Origin: Chitinophagaceae bacterium UBA1946
GTDB taxonomy: Bacteria > Bacteroidota > Bacteroidia > Chitinophagales > Chitinophagaceae
DNA: 33,107 nucleotides
Reading direction: 5' to 3'
NCBI GenBank assembly: GCA_002336815.1
Contig: DDEU01000077.1
Coordinates: 1-33,107 of the forward strand
Every line of letters begins with the position of its first letter. The first letter of the stretch is position 1. Of this stretch, positions 27,758 to 33,107 are shown in pieces. Both the position numbers and the translations under genes were made by a program. Below the pieces are notes generated by a model, which did no database searches, was not told where the DNA came from, and was given only the letters and a program-made list of their open reading frames with translations.

Positions 27758-30700
27758 ATGAAACTGCTTAAAATTGCCCCCATCGTATTTTTAGTGGTGC
27801 TGGTAAATACTGCCTATTCGCAGGCGCCGTCCCTGCAAAAAATGAAACAGGTAATTGACGGGGATCAAAAATTACAGCCGGGCGCTACCAGTGTGAAACT
27901 GATCAACAGTACGCAGGCAGGTATCTTATTCAAAAAAAATGCTTCACTCACGCAAAGCAGTGTGATCAACTGGCTCACTGAAAAACTGGCCCTGCGGCAG
28001 AACGATGATAAACTGGTGGATGAACAAAGCGATGTGGTCACCAACGGCTTTACGGCAAAGAAAATTCATCAATATTACAAAGGCATTAAGGTGGAACATG
28101 GCGTGGTCAATAGTACCAGCCTTGATGGCACCGTTCGCATGATGCAACTGGAATTCTACAGCGTGCCGGATGGGTTCAATACACAGCCGGCTTTGTCTGA
28201 AGAAGCAGCCCTCAACAAAGCCAGGGCTTTTGTGGGCGCCGCCGTTTATGCATGGGATAACCCGAAAAATGCTGCAGATGAAGATTTTCAAAAACCACGT
28301 GGTGAATTGGTGATCATACAAAATTATAAAACGGACGGCGTGGTTTGCCTCGCCTATAAATTCAACGTGTATGCCCTGGCACCTGTGAGCAGGTCGTACA
28401 TTTATGTGAATGCCTGGGATGGCAGCATTGTGCTTGATGATGCCATCATCAAACATGCAAAGAGCAGGAGTGATGAAACGGGTAATAAAAACAATCCTGA
28501 TCCGCAACAGGCAACTTTGCATAAAGTGGAAGATGAGGGACAAAAAATTTTACGAACAACAGCAGTTAACAGAACGGGCACAGCGGCTACCCGCTATTCC
28601 GGCAGCAGGCAAATTGTAACAGATTCTGTAGCGGGTGGACTCGCAAAACCATTCCGCCTTCGGGAGGGCAGGGATAATCATGCCATCATCACGCTCGATT
28701 TTCAGCGAAAACCCTGGAACACCAATGTGAATTTTGAAGCACAGGCTATTGAATTCAACGACAACGACAATAACTGGACGGCTGCAGAATTTAACAATCC
28801 CAATCTGGATGATGCAGCCCTGGATGCACACTACAACATGCAATGGGTAAGCGATTACTGGGTGAATGTACACCAGCGTAAAGGTTGGGATGATAAGGAT
28901 GGAGCTTTTATAGGCTATGTTCATACCAGCGAAGATGAGTTTGATCAGAATGGAGTGTTTGTTGCCTATCATCGATGGTTCGACAATGCGTTCTGGAACG
29001 GGAAGAACATGCACTTTGGTGATGGCAATGGTGTCAGCAGTACCAATGCCGAATACGATCCGCCTGCAACCAGTCTTGATGATTGCGGGCACGAACTGAG
29101 TCATGCGATCACCACTACTACTTCAGGCCTTGTGTACCGCTGGGAATCTGGTGCCATGAATGAAGCATTTAGTGATATTTGGGCAGCCTGCATTACCAAC
29201 TATGCAGTGCAGCACGATCCCACATTATCAGGCGAATTGCCCTGGCGACTTTTTGAAAAAACTACCAAACCCAACAAAGGCACCAATGCTGGATTAAGGG
29301 ACATGCAGGATCCAACAAAATTCAATGATCCCAGTACCTATCATTCGACTCACTGGACACCCGGTGACTATTACGATTGCCCGGTAGAAAGCGACAACCT
29401 CAACGACCACTGCGGTGTTCATCACAACAGCGGCGTGTTAAATAAGTGGTTCTTTCTCATCACACAGGGCGAAATAGGTATCAACAGCAAACTGGATCCT
29501 TACGTTGTTTTAGGGCTTGGATTTGCTACAACGGAAAAGATCGCTTACCTCATGGAACTCAATCTAACCCCCAATGCAGGCTATGCCAATGCCATGACGG
29601 TTTCATTGAATGCAACGGCAACAGCTTATGGACTGGGTTCGCAGGAATACAATACAGTAAAAGCTGCATGGGCCGCTGTTGGACTTGATACCGCCAATAC
29701 TTTCAATATGGCGAATACGCCTGTTTTCACCACCAATAATTTTACCTGCATTACCGTTGCATCCGATAACAATGTTTTTGCAGGCACCAACTACAATGGT
29801 TTTTATCAATACGATGGCACAGACTGGATCAAGCGAAATGAATTGCCGGATGTACGTTTCAACGATATCAAAACAGATGTGATCGATGGTGATGTGTGGA
29901 TCGCACAATCTGGCAGAAGCGGTACGCAAGGCGGCGGCAGCAGCATTGCAGGCGGAGTCAATCGTCTTGAATATCCCTACAATGCCAACAGTATTTTATA
30001 TACTGTAGACCCACTGCTGCATGTGCCTTCCCGAAATGCCCGGTGCATGTTTATTGACGATCACCGGCTCATTGAATCAACTAACCCCAAAGCATGGGTT
30101 GCCACCACTGCTTACATTACCAGCAGCCAGTCAACCAGTGGAATGCTCGGGGTAGGGCTTCACAGCACGTACAAAGAATTTGTTCCCGTTAGTGAAGGTA
30201 TCAACATTGGCCTCGGTACTTTAGGCTGTCTAACGGTTGGGGGTAACCGCAATGAAGTGTGGACCTTTGTGCAGGCAAATAATGGCATTAACCAGTTGCT
30301 CAGTTATAATGCAGAAACCAATGCGCTGATCACTACATACGATCATAATTCCACGCCCATCATCCCTTCCGGTTTCGTTGCCAGGGCAATTTATGGCGAC
30401 CGGTACCAGCGTATCTGGATCGGGTTGGCCAATGCAGGGCTATTGATCTATGATGAGAACAAAGTGTGGCACTACGTTAATTTTACCACTATTTTTCCGC
30501 CGGGGGTGCAGGTGAATTACAATGCCATCACCGGCAACAAACATGGCGATGTATTTATTGGAACCAGTGCAGGTATGGTGTATTTTGATGCAGGCGGAGG
30601 ATGGGCCAACAGGCTGAGCGACTCCTTGTATTACAGGCGCTATGGCAAATCAAACGGGTTGATGTCGGATAACATCAACGCAATTGCTTATGATAATTAT

Positions 30701-31048
30701 CGTTTTAAGTTATGGGTAGCATCAGACAGTGGCATTGTAATGTGGGATCCGCCCTGCATCGGGGCTGGTAACTGCCTTTCAACGCCGATGAATAAGAATG
30801 GTTTTTCAATTACGAAACGAAGCGGCAACTGGAGCGATACTGCTGTGTGGGACACTGGCCTTATCCCTGATTCAACAACCGTAGTAGTGATCACGGATAC
30901 CATTGCAGTTGACATCAACGGGGAGTGTCAGTCGCTTAAGGTTGCCAATCCTGGTAATCTAAAAGTGAACACAGGTAAAAATCTGACTATTTTTGAAGAG
31001 AAAGAACCCATTCTCACCAACGATGAGCGGCGAAGAAGGCGCAGGTAA
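27758..31048 (+). CDS. Secreted M4 (thermolysin-type) metalloprotease with C-terminal propeller
   Basis: This 1096-residue protein has a signal peptide (about 1-22, ends AYSQ), an FTP/PepSY propeptide (about 45-205), and an M4 catalytic domain (about 270-650). Zinc ligands are H445 and H449 in GHELSHAIT with catalytic E446, and the third ligand E469 in GAMNEAFSD lies 20 residues on, as in thermolysin. H555 in VHHNSGVLNK matches thermolysin His231. Residues about 653-1010 form a reg_prop-like propeller (NVFAGTNYNGFYQYDG, DVWIAQSGRSG, RIWIGLANAGLLIYD, NGLMSDNINAIAYD), and about 1025-1080 a G8-like module (GNWSDTAVWDTGLIP). The whole C-terminal ~440 residues are collinear with those of the upstream M43 protein. 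The chain ends in DERRRRRR, an odd six-Arg tail, and lacks a T9SS sorting domain. The propeptide should keep it inactive until cleavage outside the cytoplasm. Confidence 0.92.
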   Translation: MKLLKIAPIVFLVVLVNTAYSQAPSLQKMKQVIDGDQKLQPGATSVKLINSTQAGILFKKNASLTQSSVINWLTEKLALRQNDDKLVDEQSDVVTNGFTAKKIHQYYKGIKVEHGVVNSTSLDGTVRMMQLEFYSVPDGFNTQPALSEEAALNKARAFVGAAVYAWDNPKNAADEDFQKPRGELVIIQNYKTDGVVCLAYKFNVYALAPVSRSYIYVNAWDGSIVLDDAIIKHAKSRSDETGNKNNPDPQQATLHKVEDEGQKILRTTAVNRTGTAATRYSGSRQIVTDSVAGGLAKPFRLREGRDNHAIITLDFQRKPWNTNVNFEAQAIEFNDNDNNWTAAEFNNPNLDDAALDAHYNMQWVSDYWVNVHQRKGWDDKDGAFIGYVHTSEDEFDQNGVFVAYHRWFDNAFWNGKNMHFGDGNGVSSTNAEYDPPATSLDDCGHELSHAITTTTSGLVYRWESGAMNEAFSDIWAACITNYAVQHDPTLSGELPWRLFEKTTKPNKGTNAGLRDMQDPTKFNDPSTYHSTHWTPGDYYDCPVESDNLNDHCGVHHNSGVLNKWFFLITQGEIGINSKLDPYVVLGLGFATTEKIAYLMELNLTPNAGYANAMTVSLNATATAYGLGSQEYNTVKAAWAAVGLDTANTFNMANTPVFTTNNFTCITVASDNNVFAGTNYNGFYQYDGTDWIKRNELPDVRFNDIKTDVIDGDVWIAQSGRSGTQGGGSSIAGGVNRLEYPYNANSILYTVDPLLHVPSRNARCMFIDDHRLIESTNPKAWVATTAYITSSQSTSGMLGVGLHSTYKEFVPVSEGINIGLGTLGCLTVGGNRNEVWTFVQANNGINQLLSYNAETNALITTYDHNSTPIIPSGFVARAIYGDRYQRIWIGLANAGLLIYDENKVWHYVNFTTIFPPGVQVNYNAITGNKHGDVFIGTSAGMVYFDAGGGWANRLSDSLYYRRYGKSNGLMSDNINAIAYDNYRFKLWVASDSGIVMWDPPCIGAGNCLSTPMNKNGFSITKRSGNWSDTAVWDTGLIPDSTTVVVITDTIAVDINGECQSLKVANPGNLKVNTGKNLTIFEEKEPILTNDERRRRRR

Positions 31049-31110
31049 CAAGACTTGGCCGGCCGTTGAAGGGATAGGTTGAATTTGATTATACTAAGCA
31101 TACCGGCAGG

Positions 31111-33107
31111 TTGAATAAAACAATCTTGTTATTGAAAGAGACGCAACACATATCTTACCGTAAACAGCTAACCTGCACCAGGCGGAAACAGGCAATATTG
31201 TTTCCCCTGTTGCTGCTGGCCTGCCTTGTCAATATTGTTCATGCACAAACGGCCAATTTTACCATCAACATCCGCAATGGCTGTGTGCCGCTCGGTGGTG
31301 TAAATTTTACGGATGCTTCTACCGGCGGAACGGTAGTAAGGAGAGACTGGAATCTTGGCAATGCTACGCTCATACCCAATGGCCCGGCAGTGGTAGGCAC
31401 CAACTATCTTACTGCACAAACATTCAATGTGTCGCTAACCGTTACTTTTTCCAACGGCGTAGTAAGTACAAAAAATGATGTGGTGGTAGTATACCCCAAA
31501 CCCAATGTAGATTTTAAAGTGAACGATACAGCGGGCTGTGTACCTTATACAGCAAGTTTCACCGATCTTTCTACTACTGCGACCGGTACCATCAATAACT
31601 GGACATGGGATTTTGGTGCTGGCGGCAATACAATTCAAAATCCAACTTTTGTTTACAATACGCAGGGGCTTTACAATATTTCTCTCATTGTAAAAAATAG
31701 CTGGGGTTGCCAGAGCGATGCATTAACAAAGTTTCAGTATGTGCATGTGTGGAATAAACCCACGGCCTCTTTTGCAGCAGTTCCTTCTTTCAGTTGCAAT
31801 GATACAGCCACGATATTTTTTAACAACACTACCACTAATGGTAGCCCGGCCAATAAATATGCCTGGGATTTTGGCGATGGCAATACCAGTACACTTAAAA
31901 ATCCATCGCATTTTTATGCAGCACCCGGCTCATATACCGTTACGCTCACTGCTTCGGTAGGCAATAGTGGCTGCAGTTCGACTACCAGCACGGTTGTTTA
32001 TATTGGTAAATCAACTCCATCCTTTACCGTGGTACCCGATACAGTTTGTGTGAATACTTCTACCCAGTTCACGGGAACGGGTACCCCAATTCCATACTAT
32101 GTAAAATGGATATTCAGCGATAACGGCGCTCAGCAGTTTTACTCTCCCGTTTCCCATATTTTTAACACACCAGGCGATTACCTGGTTACGCTGATCGCAT
32201 ACACCCTGCAGGGTTGTACGGATACCATTACCAAACCGATACATATAAAATACGGCGCCGGTCTTGCACCATTCTTTATTACTGCGCCGGATACAGTTTG
32301 TGCTAACAGCGCCACTACCTATGATGGCAGTTCACTACCGGCTCCCGATCATGTGCAGTGGTTTTTTACGGACAACAACACCACGCAAAACAATACGCCC
32401 ACTACACATAGCTTTGTAAATCCCGGCGATTACAACGTACTGCTGATCGCTTACGATGCAGCAGGCTGTGCTGATACAGCCATCAGGGCGGTGAATGTAA
32501 AAAGTGGCCCGCTGGTGAATTTCACCCCTGATAAGGTCGATGGTTGTGGTGATCCCTTTGTAGTTACTTTCAGCAATGCCACTTATCCCAACGCCGATCT
32601 CCGTTTTACCTGGAACTTTGGTGACGGCACCCCTGCAGTTACGGCAACGGATACATTGGCACTCAGTCACACGTATACCACTTTCGGTAATTTTTCTCTT
32701 ACACTAACGGCTACGGATACCGTAGCAGGGTGTGTGAGTAACCCCAAAGTGTATAATTATATCCGGAACTACCAACCAGCTGTCAATTTCACCTACGTAC
32801 CCCCTGATGGATGCCGTCCGCTGCCTGTGAAGTTTACCGGGCAGGTTAGCAACCTCATTGTTCCCATTCAATATTATGTATGGAACTACGGTGATGGAAA
32901 AATCGACAGCATTGTTTCAACCAATATTGCCAATCATGTGTATACCACAGGCGGTGCTTTCAATGCAACACTCACCATTGTAACAGCCGAGTGCAGTTTT
33001 ACCTCTGTTGCAAAGCCAGTAACGGTGATCGATATCTGTGATGATGATGGAAGCGGCGGCGGAGGTGGTGGAGGCGGCGGTGGCGGAGGCGGCGGCGGCG
33101 GGGGGGG
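31111..33107 (+). CDS. PKD-repeat secreted protein, 3' truncated by the window end, TTG start
   Basis: An open frame runs from an in-frame TAG at 31075-31077 to the window end with no stop (at least 665 codons). There is no ATG before the signal peptide. TTG at 31111 is the best start, giving a basic n-region, the hydrophobic core AILFPLLLLACLVNIVHA and cleavage near AHAQ-type VHAQ. About seven PKD-like domains follow at ~85-residue spacing, with cores RRDWNLGN, WTWDFGAGG, YAWDFGDGN, VKWIFSDNG, VQWFFTDNN, FTWNFGDG and YVWNYGDG near residues 79, 164, 251, 331, 415, 500 and 589. Most carry paired Cys (GCVP...GC). The frame then enters DICDDDGSGGGG and a polyglycine run. Probably a T9SS-exported surface protein whose sorting domain lies beyond the window. 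It follows the M4 gene by 62 bp and may belong to the same transcript. Confidence 0.8.
   Translation, partial: MNKTILLLKETQHISYRKQLTCTRRKQAILFPLLLLACLVNIVHAQTANFTINIRNGCVPLGGVNFTDASTGGTVVRRDWNLGNATLIPNGPAVVGTNYLTAQTFNVSLTVTFSNGVVSTKNDVVVVYPKPNVDFKVNDTAGCVPYTASFTDLSTTATGTINNWTWDFGAGGNTIQNPTFVYNTQGLYNISLIVKNSWGCQSDALTKFQYVHVWNKPTASFAAVPSFSCNDTATIFFNNTTTNGSPANKYAWDFGDGNTSTLKNPSHFYAAPGSYTVTLTASVGNSGCSSTTSTVVYIGKSTPSFTVVPDTVCVNTSTQFTGTGTPIPYYVKWIFSDNGAQQFYSPVSHIFNTPGDYLVTLIAYTLQGCTDTITKPIHIKYGAGLAPFFITAPDTVCANSATTYDGSSLPAPDHVQWFFTDNNTTQNNTPTTHSFVNPGDYNVLLIAYDAAGCADTAIRAVNVKSGPLVNFTPDKVDGCGDPFVVTFSNATYPNADLRFTWNFGDGTPAVTATDTLALSHTYTTFGNFSLTLTATDTVAGCVSNPKVYNYIRNYQPAVNFTYVPPDGCRPLPVKFTGQVSNLIVPIQYYVWNYGDGKIDSIVSTNIANHVYTTGGAFNATLTIVTAECSFTSVAKPVTVIDICDDDGSGGGGGGGGGGGGGGGGG
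33050..33107 (+). repeat. GGN low-complexity tract encoding polyglycine at the window edge
   Basis: A run of GGC/GGA/GGT codons ends in a G homopolymer at the last base. It encodes a Gly linker after an acidic DDD segment in the PKD protein. Because the sequence stops exactly here, the tract may be where an assembly broke, and the last few bases may be unreliable. Confidence 0.7.

Noticed and set aside
27944..29104. Minus-strand ORFs of 184-199 codons inside the M4 protease gene
   Set aside because: They are antisense to intact propeptide and catalytic sequence; their translations show no known domain.

Overview
The window looks like a chromosomal segment from a Bacteroidota bacterium, most likely of the Chitinophagaceae type. 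This is inferred from several features: a hybrid two-component sensor (propeller, kinase, receiver and AraC domains in one chain), a type IX secretion (T9SS) C-terminal sorting domain, PKD/MBG/SdrD_B-like surface modules, a TTTG / TAnnTTTG promoter, A-rich leaders in place of clear Shine-Dalgarno sites, and CCGATAGCTATCGG palindromes. No rRNA, tRNA, CRISPR array or transposase gene was seen.

Left part (1-4311). Repeat palindromes and a terminator are followed by pdhB (pyruvate dehydrogenase E1 beta, minus strand) with a recognisable promoter. Next come a possible small Cys-rich ORF, a roughly 52-residue membrane protein of the lmo0937/DUF5670 type with its own terminator, and a TPR-transmembrane-class III adenylate cyclase protein (minus). 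A structured inverted-repeat element of about 128 bp lies between the cyclase and the next gene.

Middle (4312-21059). One 3935-residue surface protein (minus) fills almost 12 kb. It has G8-like and HYR-like modules, two LamG domains, an atypical subtilase/sedolisin-like domain, MBG-like domains carrying an expanded (A/M)VNGK(Q/A) hexapeptide array, six Ig-like repeats of about 67 residues, two SdrD_B-like domains and a T9SS tail. Upstream on the same strand is a 1365-residue hybrid sensor/regulator, which may control the neighbouring surface or secreted genes. No SusC/SusD pair is present.

Right part (21060-33107, plus strand). A secreted protein of unknown function ends at a strong bidirectional hairpin. 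It is followed by a 984-residue FAD plus Fe-S 2-hydroxyacid dehydrogenase-type protein, an M43-type and an M4-type metalloprotease that share a paralogous C-terminal half (propeller plus G8-like module), and a PKD-repeat secreted protein. The PKD gene has no in-frame ATG, probably starts at TTG, and runs off the end of the window in a polyglycine-coding GGN tract.

The main theme is extracellular biology: three secreted putative peptidases of three unrelated catalytic types, two large adhesin-like proteins and a propeller-type sensor within 30 kb. The metabolic genes pdhB and the FAD/Fe-S dehydrogenase appear to be unrelated neighbours. The most unusual points are the C-terminal cassette shared by the M43 and M4 proteases, the Glu in place of the canonical His in the giant protein's protease domain, the NGKQ array, and a heptamer-repeat-like segment read in frame inside the dehydrogenase.
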